Below, in pieces: positions 1 to 9,200 of a DNA stretch of 64,000 nucleotides. Position 1 is the stretch's first letter, and each line of letters opens with the position of its first letter. Source of the stretch: Arthrobacter sp. PsM3. Its GTDB lineage: Bacteria > Actinomycetota > Actinomycetes > Actinomycetales > Micrococcaceae. Made by a program: the position numbers and the translations under genes. A model generated the notes under the pieces. That model worked only from the letters and a program-made list of their open reading frames with translations, did no database searches and was not told where the DNA came from. The stretch lies in the NCBI RefSeq assembly GCF_030433895.1, contig NZ_JARUXE010000009.1, forward strand, positions 80,710 to 144,709, given 5' to 3'.

Positions 1-55
1 CCGGCCCCTGGGGGCGACCAATACGACCAAAATCACGCCCTTGGCCGGGTGGCTC

Positions 56-97
56 GCAGTTGAGGCCGTTCCCGGGGCCCAGAACGGCCTCAACTGC
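56..97. repeat. Long inverted repeat, 15-bp arms
   Basis: Perfect 15-bp arms at 56-70 and 83-97 enclose a 12-nt GC-rich loop. It lies downstream of the aldo/keto reductase gene (stop at 143, minus strand). It could fold into a transcription-terminating hairpin, although no T-run follows, or be one copy of a dispersed palindrome. The DNA before it (1-55) shows no gene. Confidence 0.6.
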
Positions 98-105
98 GGT
101 CTACC

Positions 106-133
106 GGGTGGGGTGCGGCGGGTGGGGTGCGGC
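106..133. repeat. 14-bp tandem repeat x2 beyond a stop codon
   Basis: Two exact copies of a 14-bp G-rich unit (106-119 and 120-133) lie about 10 bp beyond the stop codon of the reductase gene. This is one of several short tandem repeats at gene 3' ends in the window. Confidence 0.7.
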
Positions 134-142
134 GGCGGGCTG

Positions 143-1141
143 TTAGGGGATGTTGCTGCCGCGCGCCGTGACCCAGAGCCGGTACCACTGGGCCCGGGTC
201 ATGCCGGCGGCGGCCTCTGCCGCGCCGGCGCAGGCGCGGATGCGGTCCGGGTTGGCGGTGCCGATCACGGGCGCGATGCGGGCCGGGTGCTTCATCAGCC
301 AGCCCAGCAGGACCGCCTCCCCGGTCGTCTTCTTCTCCGCGGCCAGCTGCGCCACCAGGGCGGCGGTCGCCTCCTCCGCAGCCGACGGCGCCGCGGCCGG
401 TGCCCCGGTGTAGAGGCCCCGCGACAGCGACCCGTAGGCCTGCAGGGTGATCCCGTGCCGGACACAGTGCTCCACCGTGCCGTGCGGGAAGCTGTAGTCC
501 GTTCCCTCGGCATGGTTGACGAGCACCGTGCTCTCCAGCCAGGCGCGCCGGGACAGGCTCATCTCCAGCTGGTTGGCGACCACCGGCGTATTGAGCCGGT
601 CCTGCAGCATCTCGATCTGCGGCCCGGACATGTTGGACACTCCCAGCGCCCGGACCTTGCCCTCCGCCATCAGCTGCCCGACGGCGGAGGCAACCTCAGC
701 GGGGTCCAGCAGCGGATCGGGCCGGTGCAGCATCAGGACGTCCACGTAGTCCGTGCGGAGCCGGGCGAGGCTTTCGTTGACCCGGGCCAGGATGGCGTCC
801 CCGCTCAGGTCGTAATACGTCTCCAGGCCCTGTTCGTTGAGCCGGATGCCCACCTTGGTCTGCAGCCGGATGCGTTCGCGCAGACCCGGAGTCCGCGCCA
901 GCACCTCGCCGAAGACCGCCTCGGACTTGCCGCCACGGTAGATGTCGGCATGGTCGAACAGGGTGATGCCGGATTCGAGGGCGGCGCCGACGGCGGCAGC
1001 CGCCTCGTCCACCTGCGCGGACGAGTACGGCTCCGGGGACCAGCTGCCGCCCAAGCCCATGCAGCCATAAATCAGCTCCTGGCCCGCGGCCGGCTGAACG
1101 GCCGGCTCCCCGGCCGGCTCGCTTGCCTCCGGCCGGTTCAC
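143..1141 (-). CDS. Aldo/keto reductase
   Basis: NADPH-dependent oxidoreductase of the aldo/keto reductase superfamily (cytoplasmic TIM barrel, YdhF-like subgroup), 332 aa from the GTG start chosen here. The catalytic tetrad is visible: Asp and Tyr in FDHADIYRG, Lys in LQTKVGI, His in LMLHRPDPL. The C-terminal IAPVIGTANPDRI matches the cofactor-binding end of the family. The GTG at 1141 overlaps the TGA of the upstream glucosidase gene (GTGA), implying translational coupling. A longer reading frame back to 1312 would run inside the glucosidase gene and lacks family similarity, so it was dropped. Its operon partner suggests carbohydrate metabolism; the substrate is unknown. Confidence 0.88.
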   Translation of the reverse strand: MNRPEASEPAGEPAVQPAAGQELIYGCMGLGGSWSPEPYSSAQVDEAAAAVGAALESGITLFDHADIYRGGKSEAVFGEVLARTPGLRERIRLQTKVGIRLNEQGLETYYDLSGDAILARVNESLARLRTDYVDVLMLHRPDPLLDPAEVASAVGQLMAEGKVRALGVSNMSGPQIEMLQDRLNTPVVANQLEMSLSRRAWLESTVLVNHAEGTDYSFPHGTVEHCVRHGITLQAYGSLSRGLYTGAPAAAPSAAEEATAALVAQLAAEKKTTGEAVLLGWLMKHPARIAPVIGTANPDRIRACAGAAEAAAGMTRAQWYRLWVTARGSNIP

Positions 1142-2844
1142 CGCAGCCAGACGGTGGTGCTGCCCGGCAGGAGGTTCTTCTCGAGCGGTGCACTGCTGAG
1201 CAGCACCTCTCCGGCGGGGAGCTCCACGGGCTCGTTCCCGAAATTGGTCACGGTCTGCCAGCCACCCGGGCGGCTGAAGTGCAGCACTGCCGGGCTCGCG
1301 GTGGGGTGCCATTGCAGTTCTTCGGAGGTCTGCAGTTCGCGGCGCAGCTTCAGCGCCCGGCGGTAGAACTCGAGGGTGGAACCCTCGACCCCGTCCTCGG
1401 CCGCGACGGCGTAGCGGCTGAACCAGGCCGGCTGCGGCAGGTGCGCCGCGCCGTCGCCGAACCCGAAGGAGGTGCCCTCGGCGGTCCAGGGCAGCGGGAC
1501 GCGGCAGCCGTCCCGGCCGATCTCAACGCCCTTGTTGCGGAAGAACGTCGGGTCCTGGCGGGCGGCGTCGGGGATTTCCGCGACCTCCTGCAGGCCGAGT
1601 TCCTCGCCCTGGTAAAGGTACGCGGAGCCCGGCAGCGCCAGCATCAGCTGGGTGGCCGCGCGGGCACGGCGCAGCCCGAGCTCGACGTCGAGCTCCTCGG
1701 CCGGTGCGCCGGCCAGCAGCCAGCCCTTGCCGTCCTGGCCCTTGGCATGCCGGCCGCCGCCCTGGGGCAGGCCGTAGCGCGTGGCGTGCCGGACGACGTC
1801 GTGGTTGGAGAACACCCAGGTGGAGGAGGCGCCGGACTCGGTGGCTTCGGCGAGGTTACGGGTGATGATTTCGCGGAATTCCTCGGCGTCGAAGTCCGCC
1901 TGCAGGAGGTCGAAGTTGAAGGCCTGGCCCAGGCCCTGCGGGCTCGCGTAGCGGCCACGCCGGCTCGCGTGGACCCACGCTTCGGCGACGGCGGTGCGCG
2001 GCGGGGTGTATTCGTTGAAGACCTCGCGCCATTCGACGTAGATCTCGTGGACCTCGTCGCGGTCCCAGAACGGGTGCGAGCCGTCGTCGAAACCGTCGGT
2101 GCCGCTGTTGGCCTCACTCAGCTCCACCTTGGACAGCAGCGGCTCGGTGAGGTCCTTGGTGAGGGCGTGCGCCACGTCGACCCGGAAGCCGTCCACGCCG
2201 CGGTCGGACCAGAAGCGCAGGGTCTTGAGGAAGTCGTCGCGGATTTCGCGGCTGGACCAGTTCAGGTCCGGCTGTTCCTTGGCGAAGATGTGCATGTACC
2301 ACTGGCCGGGGGTGCCGTCCGGCTCGGTGATGCGTTCCCAGGCCGGGCCGCCGAAGACGGACTCCCAATCCGAGGGCGGGATTTCGCCGTTTTCGCCCTT
2401 GCCGTCCCGGAAGATGTACCGCTCGCGGGCGTCGGAGCCGCGGGGGGACGCGAGGGCCTCCTGGAACCAGATGTGCCGGTTCGAGGAGTGGTTCGGCACG
2501 ATGTCGGCGATCAGCTTGATGCCGGCGGCATGCAGGGCGGCGGACATCTCATCGAAGTCGGCCAGTGTTCCGAGCTTGGGGTCCACGTCGCGGTAGTCGT
2601 CGACGTCGTAGCCGCCGTCGGCGAGGGCCGAGGGGTAGAAGGGACTGAGCCAGACGGCGTCGATTCCGAGTCCCAACAGGTACGGGACCTTGGCCGTGAT
2701 GCCCTTGATGTCGCCGAGTCCGTCACCGTTGGAGTCGTAGAAGCTGCGCGGGTAGATCTGGTACACAGAGGCCTGGCGCCACCAGTTGGGGTCGGCGGCG
2801 AGATCGGAACCGGACAGGGTTGCCAGCGTGGCGGTGTTGGACAA
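1138..2844 (-). CDS. Alpha-glucosidase, GH13 family
   Basis: Cytoplasmic GH13 hydrolase of 568 aa, the usual length for oligo-1,6-glucosidase/alpha-glucosidases that cleave maltose-type or sucrose-type oligosaccharides. The family order is complete: IYPRSFYDSNGDG at 30-42, DIVPNHSS at 114-121, the nucleophile Asp223 in DGFRVDVAH, the acid/base Glu287 in AVAEAWV, and Asp348 in VFSNHDVVRH. No signal peptide is visible. The gene is first in an operon with the aldo/keto reductase and divergent from a ROK regulator; an inverted repeat lies between them, so sugar-controlled repression is likely. The exact linkage specificity cannot be read from the sequence. Confidence 0.93.
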   Translation of the reverse strand: MSNTATLATLSGSDLAADPNWWRQASVYQIYPRSFYDSNGDGLGDIKGITAKVPYLLGLGIDAVWLSPFYPSALADGGYDVDDYRDVDPKLGTLADFDEMSAALHAAGIKLIADIVPNHSSNRHIWFQEALASPRGSDARERYIFRDGKGENGEIPPSDWESVFGGPAWERITEPDGTPGQWYMHIFAKEQPDLNWSSREIRDDFLKTLRFWSDRGVDGFRVDVAHALTKDLTEPLLSKVELSEANSGTDGFDDGSHPFWDRDEVHEIYVEWREVFNEYTPPRTAVAEAWVHASRRGRYASPQGLGQAFNFDLLQADFDAEEFREIITRNLAEATESGASSTWVFSNHDVVRHATRYGLPQGGGRHAKGQDGKGWLLAGAPAEELDVELGLRRARAATQLMLALPGSAYLYQGEELGLQEVAEIPDAARQDPTFFRNKGVEIGRDGCRVPLPWTAEGTSFGFGDGAAHLPQPAWFSRYAVAAEDGVEGSTLEFYRRALKLRRELQTSEELQWHPTASPAVLHFSRPGGWQTVTNFGNEPVELPAGEVLLSSAPLEKNLLPGSTTVWLR

Positions 2845-2881
2845 GGGGTGATCCTCCGGGGTTCGGAACTGGGTTCTGGTA

Positions 2882-2900
2882 ATTTAGATACAAGCTAAAT
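2882..2900. promoter_or_regulatory. Candidate ROK operator
   Basis: A perfect 6-bp dyad (ATTTAG, 7-nt spacer, CTAAAT) sits in the divergent promoter region between the glucosidase and ROK genes. It is AT-rich against a GC-rich background. ROK repressors commonly bind such dyads, so it probably controls both genes; the link is inferred from position. Confidence 0.6.
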
Positions 2901-2951
2901 ATATTGCCTGAACAATTATGGGTCCGGACCGACGGGGAGGTCAATAATCCG

Positions 2952-4127
2952 ATGCCGCACGCCGCCGCCACCCCCCAGCTGCTGCGCCGGGTGAACGCCC
3001 GGTCGGTGCTGGGCGTCATCCGGGGCACGGAGGTGGCCACCGGCACCGAGCTGATGGCCCGGACCGGGCTGACCCGGGCATCCGTCATTGCCGTCTGTGA
3101 GGACCTCCTCCGGCGCGGCTGGATCCGCGAGCTGGACGCCCGCGATGAGGACCAGCCCGGCAGTCCGCGCAAGGGACGCCCGGCACGGCGCTTCGAGCTG
3201 AACTCGCGGGCAGGATTCGTCCTCGGCCTGGACATCGGCGCCGCCACCACCACCGCCGCCGTCGCGGACCTCCGCGGCACCGTCCTCGGACGTTCCAGCG
3301 AAAGCTTCCGGGCCGCCGACATCCCCGCGGAGGAGCGGATCGACGTCGTCGACCGTGCCTGCCGCCGGGCGCTGGCCGCCGCCGGGACCAGCCCGGCCAG
3401 TGTCCTCGCTGTGGGGGCCGGCATCGCCGCACCCGTGGACCGCGACGGGAAGGTGCTGGTCAGCCAGCCCTTCTGGAGCCTGTTCGACGTCGGGCTCCGT
3501 TCGGCGCTGAAGGAGCTGCACGGCTGGACGGTGCTGCTGGAGAACGACGCGAACCTTGCCGCCCTGGGCGAACGGTGGCGGGGTTCCGGCGCCGGCGTGG
3601 ATGACCTCGTGGTGCTGCTGGCCGGTGAACGGCTGGGCGCCGGGGTGATGGAGTCCGGGCGGCTGCTGCACGGCCGCGGCGGCGCGGCCGGGGAAATGGG
3701 GTACCTGGACCTGGTGCAGGGGGTGGGCTCCAGCGACGGCATCGCCACCCTGGCGAGGCAGTGGTCCGCGGCCGGCGGCGGACCTGCCACCGGCGGCGAG
3801 GCCAGCGCCCGGCGTGTCTTCGAGGATGCCGCCGCCGGGGACCCCGCAGCGCTGGCCATCCTCGACCGCCTCTCGGAACGGATGGCACGGGTCATCGCCT
3901 CCGTGGCGAGCTTCATCAACCCGGAACAGGTGGTGATCGGCGGCGCTGTGGCGGAATCGGCGGGGGCGCTGCTGCCCGGCATCACGGCCCTGCTCCCCCG
4001 CTTCACGGCGACGCCGCCTCGGGTGACGGTCTCGCCGCTGGGCGACGCGATCGTCACGGTCGGCGCCATCCGGCACGCCTTGGACTACGTCGAGGCGAAC
4101 GCCCTCGAGCTGGAACTCGGGCGGTAG
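2952..4127 (+). CDS. ROK family transcriptional regulator
   Basis: NagC/XylR-type repressor of 391 aa. The N-terminal winged helix covers about residues 10-65 (TGTELMARTGLTRASVIAV). The ROK sugar-kinase-like domain starts at VLGLDIGAATTTAAV and includes the ENDANLAALGER and GRGGAAGEMGYLDL segments. Typical ROK kinases carry a zinc-binding CxCGxxGC motif, which is not seen here, consistent with a regulator rather than a kinase. The ATG at 2952 is preceded by GGGGAGG at 2934-2940; an in-frame TTG at 2904 would also be possible but has no ribosome site. It is divergent from the glucosidase operon and is its likely sugar-responsive repressor. Confidence 0.9.
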   Translation: MPHAAATPQLLRRVNARSVLGVIRGTEVATGTELMARTGLTRASVIAVCEDLLRRGWIRELDARDEDQPGSPRKGRPARRFELNSRAGFVLGLDIGAATTTAAVADLRGTVLGRSSESFRAADIPAEERIDVVDRACRRALAAAGTSPASVLAVGAGIAAPVDRDGKVLVSQPFWSLFDVGLRSALKELHGWTVLLENDANLAALGERWRGSGAGVDDLVVLLAGERLGAGVMESGRLLHGRGGAAGEMGYLDLVQGVGSSDGIATLARQWSAAGGGPATGGEASARRVFEDAAAGDPAALAILDRLSERMARVIASVASFINPEQVVIGGAVAESAGALLPGITALLPRFTATPPRVTVSPLGDAIVTVGAIRHALDYVEANALELELGR

Positions 4128-4141
4128 GACCGGCATTCGGC

Positions 4142-4179
4142 GGGGCTGGCGGTGGGGCTGGCGGCTGGGGCTGGTGGCT
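4142..4179. repeat. 12-13 bp tandem repeat x3 beyond a stop codon
   Basis: Three near-identical units starting GGGGCTGG (4142-4153, 4154-4166, 4167-4179) begin 14 bp after the ROK stop codon. No terminator hairpin is obvious here. Confidence 0.7.
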
Positions 4180-4307
4180 GTAGCGCGCAGGCTTTGCTCA
4201 AGATTCTGCAACGATTTGCTACCTAAGACGAAAGTTTCTTGCAGATCGCCGGGTCTGACGGCGCGCCGTCCGTAGACTGACCTCACTTCCCGGTCTCCCC
4301 GGCCTTT

Positions 4308-4325
4308 CCGCTGAGCCTTCAGCGG
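4308..4325 (+). other. Small hairpin in the leader of the protease gene
   Basis: A perfect 7-bp stem (4308-4314 with 4319-4325) and 4-nt loop lie 26 bp before the GTG start of the FG-GAP protease gene. It is probably within the 5' untranslated region; its role is unknown. Confidence 0.35.
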
Positions 4326-4351
4326 GGCGGCGGTCTCATGAAAGACAAAAC

Positions 4352-7300
4352 GTGAACTCAATACGGAAGACGACGGCGCTTCTCACAGCGTTTGTCGTTA
4401 CTCTCGCCTCGCTCACTGCCGTGACGCTCTCGCCGGCCCTCGCTGAAACGACCCCAGCCCCCGCCTCGACGGCCTCGCCCACGCCCACGGCGACAGCGAC
4501 GCCGTCGGCAGCCGGCTCCTCCGCGACCACCGCCACGCCGGTCCCGGCAGCGTCGCCCGTGCCGAGCCCCGCGCTGACCACGGCTCCCGCGGCAACGGCC
4601 GAGGCGCAGACCTTGGCCGCTCCGGAGCCGTTGTTCACGGAAGTCGTTGGCGGCAGCAGACCCACATCCAGTGCGTCCGTTGAGAGCACTGCGATGCAGG
4701 TGAGGAAGGGCGCCGAACAGCGCAAGGCAACCACCGAGGCCTATTCCCTCAGCCGCAGCGGTGACATCAAGGTGAGGCTGGTCATGGTCCAGCTGGCCGA
4801 CAGGACGGCGACCATCCCGGAGGCGGACGCCCGTGCCGCCGTCGACACCAGCAGCCAGTACTGGCAGGCCATGTCGAACGGCAGGCTGTCCATGAGCGTC
4901 GCCACGGTCGAAAACAGGACGAGCAAGGCAACGTCCACCCAAAGCTATTCGTCCATGATGAATACGATCGTCGCAGAAACCGGCTGGGTTCCCAGCCCCC
5001 TGACAGCAATGGTGGTCTTCGTTTCCTCACCCACGCTCTCCGACGGAGCCTACGGCGCCGGCTGGAGCTACAGCGGAACGAGCGGACGCGTCATTATGCC
5101 GCTCCCGGCGTCGCTGACCAGGAGCGTGCTGACGCACGAATTCGGCCACGTCCTGGGCCTGATGCACGCCAACAGGCTCCGGTGCGGGGACGGGGCCGTG
5201 GACACCGCCACCAACGCTGACGGTTCGTTCGCGGACAGCACGTGCAGCGTGGAGGAATACAAGGACAACCTCGACGTGATGGGCGTCTCACAGAGCAGCC
5301 AGCCGGTGGTCAGCTCCCCCATGTACGAATTCGGCGGATTCGGCGCCGGCGCCGAGGTCAGGAACCTGGGGAAGGCGGTCGGCAGGAATTCCTACCAGTT
5401 GCGGGCCTGGGGAAGCGCCGACGAGAGCCGCGCCCTGAAGTTCACCGATCCCGTCAGCGGGGAGGGCTACAACCTGGAACTTCGCCTTCCGGTGGGCAAT
5501 GACGCGGCAACGGCGGTCAACGGTAACCGCGGAGTGAAGGTTGTCCAGGCATTCGGCGCAGGGTCCATCGCCCTCCAGCCCAACACCACGACCTTCAACG
5601 GCTTTTACAGCTACAACCAGGCCTGGCAGGCCGGGCAGACCTTCACGACCCATGCCGGGACCAAGGTAACCATCGACTGGGTCTCGGATTCCGCCGCCGG
5701 GGTCACCATTGATGCCATGCCGGCGGCCAAGCCCGTGCTGGTCGCCCCCGGTGACTTCAACGGCGACGGAATCGCTGACCTGATCCAGCGCAAGGCCAAC
5801 GGCGAGCTGTGGTTCTACCCGGGCGACGGCACCGGCAAGTCCGGTGCCGGCCAGCGGATCGGCACCGGCTGGGAGATCTACGACACCATCATGGGGACCG
5901 GCGATTTCAACGGTGATGGCAGGAACGACCTCGTCGCCCGCAAATTCGACGGATCGCTCTGGTTCTACGCCGGCACCGGAAATGTCTCGGCGGGCAACGA
6001 GGGGTACACCGCGGCGGTCAAGATCGGCAACTTCGGCTGGGACGCCTTCAATGCGCTCCTGGGCGTGCGCGACTTCGACGGCGACGGCAGGCCGGACATC
6101 CTGGCCCGGCGCCCCGACGGCGTGCTGCTGCTCTACCCGGGAATGGGCACGGGCTGGCCGGGACCCCCCCGTCAGATCGACTACGGCTGGGACATCTTTG
6201 ACCAGCTGATCCCGATCCAGGATTTCAACGGCGACGGAACCAACGACCTGGCGGCACGGCGCCCGGACGGAACGCTTTGGCTGTATTCCAACTCCGGGCC
6301 CGCGAAGCTCGTCCAGCCCCAGCAGATTGGGTCAGGCTGGGGAATCTATACGACCATCCTGGGCACCGGCGACGCCAACGGGGACCGCACGGCCGACTTC
6401 GTGGCCAGCCAGGCCGACGGAAACGTCTTCTTCTACGCCGGGACCGCCATGCGGGACGAGGGGTACAGCAGCGCGCGGAAGATCGGCGACTTCGGCTGGG
6501 ACGTCTTCGATTCCCTGACGGCCGTCGGGGATTTCAACGGCGACAAGGTCGGAGACCTGCTGGCCCGGAAGCCGGACGGAACACTGTGGTTCTATCCCGG
6601 CGACGGGAAGGGCGCCTACGGTGTGCCGCGGAAGATCGGCGACTTCGGCTGGGATGTGTTCAATGCGCTGGTCAGCGTCGGGGACTTCACGGGGGACGGA
6701 AAGAGCGACCTCGTCGCCCGGAAGCCCGACGGCAGCCTGTGGATCTACCCCGGCACCGGCCGGGTCGACGCCACCGACCCCGGTTACACGGCGCCGAAAA
6801 AAATCGGCACGGCCGGCTGGGACGCCTTCACCGCCCTGACCGGAACCGGGGACCTGAACGGGGACGGAAAGAACGACCTCATGGCAAGGAAATCCGACGG
6901 TTCGCTCTGGCTGTACCGCGGCACGGGCACCATCAGCGGAACCAACGAAGGTTACTCCTCGCCGGTCAAGATCGGCGACTACGGCTGGGAAGTCTTCGAC
7001 AAGCTCTTCGGCGCCGGTGACTTCAACGCCGACGGAAAGAATGACATCGTCGCCAGGAAGTTCGACGGCACCCTGTGGATGTACCCGGGAGACGGCACGG
7101 GAAAGCTTTCCGTCCCGCGCAGGATCGGCTCAGGCTGGAACGTGTTTGACACCGTCCTGGGCGCCGGAAACCTGAACGCGGACAGCTTCCCCGACCTGGT
7201 GGCCCGCAGGCCCGACGGTTCGCTCTGGGCCTACTCGGGAACAGGCATGCAGCCGAACGAGGGCTACCTCCCCCGGACCTTCACGGGTTCGGTGTCGTAG
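4352..7300 (+). CDS. Secreted metzincin-like metalloprotease with FG-GAP repeats
   Basis: Secreted protein of 982 aa. Residues 1-31 form a signal peptide (RKTT, hydrophobic core, SPALA-E). Residues 32-95 are a Pro/Thr/Ala/Ser-rich linker. The protease domain (about 135-460) carries HEFGHVLGLMH at 262-272, the HExxHxxGxxH zinc site of metzincins, and a Met-turn DVMG at Met310; gametolysin-like M11 is the closest type I recognise. From about 465 come ten repeats of roughly 48-54 aa, each with a D-[FLA]-N-G-D-G-type calcium loop, ARKPDG and LWFYPG, typical of FG-GAP/VCBS propeller units. The start is GTG with a weak GAAAG site; an ATG at 4338 opens a frame of only five codons. Single-gene unit with its own terminator. 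The substrate is unknown. Confidence 0.88.
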   Translation: MNSIRKTTALLTAFVVTLASLTAVTLSPALAETTPAPASTASPTPTATATPSAAGSSATTATPVPAASPVPSPALTTAPAATAEAQTLAAPEPLFTEVVGGSRPTSSASVESTAMQVRKGAEQRKATTEAYSLSRSGDIKVRLVMVQLADRTATIPEADARAAVDTSSQYWQAMSNGRLSMSVATVENRTSKATSTQSYSSMMNTIVAETGWVPSPLTAMVVFVSSPTLSDGAYGAGWSYSGTSGRVIMPLPASLTRSVLTHEFGHVLGLMHANRLRCGDGAVDTATNADGSFADSTCSVEEYKDNLDVMGVSQSSQPVVSSPMYEFGGFGAGAEVRNLGKAVGRNSYQLRAWGSADESRALKFTDPVSGEGYNLELRLPVGNDAATAVNGNRGVKVVQAFGAGSIALQPNTTTFNGFYSYNQAWQAGQTFTTHAGTKVTIDWVSDSAAGVTIDAMPAAKPVLVAPGDFNGDGIADLIQRKANGELWFYPGDGTGKSGAGQRIGTGWEIYDTIMGTGDFNGDGRNDLVARKFDGSLWFYAGTGNVSAGNEGYTAAVKIGNFGWDAFNALLGVRDFDGDGRPDILARRPDGVLLLYPGMGTGWPGPPRQIDYGWDIFDQLIPIQDFNGDGTNDLAARRPDGTLWLYSNSGPAKLVQPQQIGSGWGIYTTILGTGDANGDRTADFVASQADGNVFFYAGTAMRDEGYSSARKIGDFGWDVFDSLTAVGDFNGDKVGDLLARKPDGTLWFYPGDGKGAYGVPRKIGDFGWDVFNALVSVGDFTGDGKSDLVARKPDGSLWIYPGTGRVDATDPGYTAPKKIGTAGWDAFTALTGTGDLNGDGKNDLMARKSDGSLWLYRGTGTISGTNEGYSSPVKIGDYGWEVFDKLFGAGDFNADGKNDIVARKFDGTLWMYPGDGTGKLSVPRRIGSGWNVFDTVLGAGNLNADSFPDLVARRPDGSLWAYSGTGMQPNEGYLPRTFTGSVS

Positions 7301-7332
7301 GCCGGGGCTGCACCCGGGAGCCCGGGAGGTGA

Positions 7333-7370
7333 GAGGAAGGGCCGGAGCGTCAGCGATCCGGCCCTTCCTC
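7333..7370 (+). terminator. Intrinsic terminator
   Basis: A perfect 14-bp stem (7333-7346 with 7357-7370) with a 10-nt loop lies 32 bp after the protease stop codon. The T-run is short (TGTT), as is common in high-GC actinobacteria. Confidence 0.8.
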
Positions 7371-7445
7371 TGTTAACCCGCGGCGCCGCCGGAGCGCGCT
7401 GCGCCGCCGGCCTGCTCCGGCAGGCAGCTCGGGGGCGACTCCGGC

Positions 7446-7520
7446 CGACGCCGTCGGGGTACTCCGGCGGGGTACTCCGGCGGGCGACGCCGTCAGGCTC
7501 CTCCGGCGGCCTACTCCGGC
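7446..7520. repeat. Compound tandem repeat including a stop codon
   Basis: Two 13-bp copies (7457-7469 and 7470-7482) carry TACTCCGGC, which recurs at 7512-7520 across the antiporter stop codon (7511-7513). A CGACGCCGTC element also repeats 39 bp apart (7447 and 7486). The pattern suggests local duplication at the 3' end of the antiporter gene. Confidence 0.65.
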
Positions 7521-9079
7521 ATGATCATGGTGCGCAGATCCAGCTGCCGCAGGACCCGGTCCGCAACCTCGGGGTCCATGCCGGGCTCGTTGCGGGCCGC
7601 GACGACTTCCTGGCGGGCCGCATCGAGCGCGATCGTCTGCACGGCAATCGCCAGCTCCCGTCCGCGTTGGCGCAGCTCCCCCACACTTTCGTTGCGGATG
7701 CTGCCGTCGAGGAGTTCAGCGTGCAGCCGGGTCATTTTCTCCTTGACCAGCGCCACCTTCTCCGGCGGCAGCTCCTTCATCAGCTCGTTCGCCTTCAGCG
7801 CCGCGATCGCCGCCTCCTGTGCGCGCCGGGCGAGTACCCGTGCGGCGTCGCGCTCTTCCGAGCCGTCACCCGAAGCCTTCAGGGCCCGCATGAGCCACGG
7901 CAGGGTCAGCCCCGGGAGCACCAGGGTGGCCAGCAGGACCGCGCAGGCTATGACGATGAGCTGGCTCCGGGCCGGGAACGGGCTACCGTCGGCAACGGTC
8001 AGCGGGAGCGCCAGGGCGAGGGCCAGGGTGGCGAGTCCGCGCATGCCGCACCAGGTGAGGATGAGGACTTCCTTGGCGGAGGTCGGCCGCAGGGAATCCC
8101 GGGTGCGCGCCAGGCCGGACATCATGGCCATCCACGCAAACCGGACAGCGAACACCAGCACGCACACCACCACGGCGTTGCCGATCATGCCGACGATGCC
8201 GTCGCCTTCATCACGGACGACCTGCCGCACCTCCAGCCCCACCAGGCCGAACGCCAGCCCGGTGACCAGCAGCTCCACGACGTCCCAGAAGGCGCTGCGG
8301 GTGACCCGCTCGGCGGCGTCCTGCGGCCGGGCGTGCCGCTGGATCTCCAGGGCGGTGACGACGACGGCGATCACACCCGAGGCGTGAACCTCCTCGGCGA
8401 GGATGTAGGCCGCGAACGGCACTACCAGGGTGACGGCGCTGCGGGCCACCATGGACTGCACCAGCCGGGTGATCAGGCTGGTGAGCCAGCCCATGCCGAT
8501 GCCCACGGCCACCGCGACCGCCGCGCCGAGCACAAACTGCAGGGCCACGTCGGGTGAGAACTGGGTGCCGGAGACGGTCGCGGCGACCGCGGCCTGGAAA
8601 ATGACGATGGCCGCGGCGTCGTTGAAGAGGCCCTCGCTTTGGAGCACGGTGATGAGCCGCCGGGGCATGTGGACGCGGCCGGCGATGGACTCCACGGCCA
8701 CCGGATCCGGCGGGGCGACCATGGCGCCGAGGGCGATCGCCGCGGGAATACCGATCCCCGGGATCAGGAGCCAGGCCGCCCCGGCCACCACCGCGGTCGA
8801 GACCACCACGAGGGCCACGGCAAGCATCAGCAGGGTGCGCCACCGGACCCGGAACACGGCCCAGGAACTGCGCTGGGCCGTGGCGAAGAGCAAGGGCGGC
8901 AGGAAGATGGGCAGGATCAGTTCCGGCGAGATGGACATCTCCGGAAACCCCGGAATGAAGGTCAGCGAGGCGGCCAGGATGAGCATCAGGACCGGAAACG
9001 GCAGCCGCAGCCGGTCCCCGATGCCGACCGCCACCACGGTGGCCAGCAGGAGTCCAATGATGAGTGCCAGCTGGTCCAT
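7511..9079 (-). CDS. Na+/H+ antiporter, CPA1 family
   Basis: Integral membrane cation/proton antiporter of 522 aa in the NhaP/NHE-like CPA1 family, for pH and sodium homeostasis. About 12 hydrophobic segments fill residues 1-400. The ion-binding region shows SEGLFNDAAAIVIF near residue 150, with the Asn-Asp pair of electroneutral CPA1 exchangers, and MVAPPDPVAV just before it. A charged cytoplasmic tail of about 120 aa follows (KANELMKELPPEKVALVKEK). The ATG at 9079 opens directly with the first membrane helix. It stands alone, with a tandem repeat across its stop codon. Confidence 0.92.
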   Translation of the reverse strand: MDQLALIIGLLLATVVAVGIGDRLRLPFPVLMLILAASLTFIPGFPEMSISPELILPIFLPPLLFATAQRSSWAVFRVRWRTLLMLAVALVVVSTAVVAGAAWLLIPGIGIPAAIALGAMVAPPDPVAVESIAGRVHMPRRLITVLQSEGLFNDAAAIVIFQAAVAATVSGTQFSPDVALQFVLGAAVAVAVGIGMGWLTSLITRLVQSMVARSAVTLVVPFAAYILAEEVHASGVIAVVVTALEIQRHARPQDAAERVTRSAFWDVVELLVTGLAFGLVGLEVRQVVRDEGDGIVGMIGNAVVVCVLVFAVRFAWMAMMSGLARTRDSLRPTSAKEVLILTWCGMRGLATLALALALPLTVADGSPFPARSQLIVIACAVLLATLVLPGLTLPWLMRALKASGDGSEERDAARVLARRAQEAAIAALKANELMKELPPEKVALVKEKMTRLHAELLDGSIRNESVGELRQRGRELAIAVQTIALDAARQEVVAARNEPGMDPEVADRVLRQLDLRTMIMPE

Positions 9080-9200
9080 AGGCCCACTTTCCCGGGAGTC
9101 GTCGGGTCAGGCCGCTGCGTTGGATGAGCCGGCCGCCCCCACCACCCTATCGGCACCTGCCGGGCGCAAGCCGGCAGGCGTCCGGCGGCCCGCCGCCCGA

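Noticed and set aside
4338..4355. ATG with six codons ahead of the FG-GAP protease as an upstream peptide
   Set aside because: Stops after five codons and overlaps the GTG start; too short to support.
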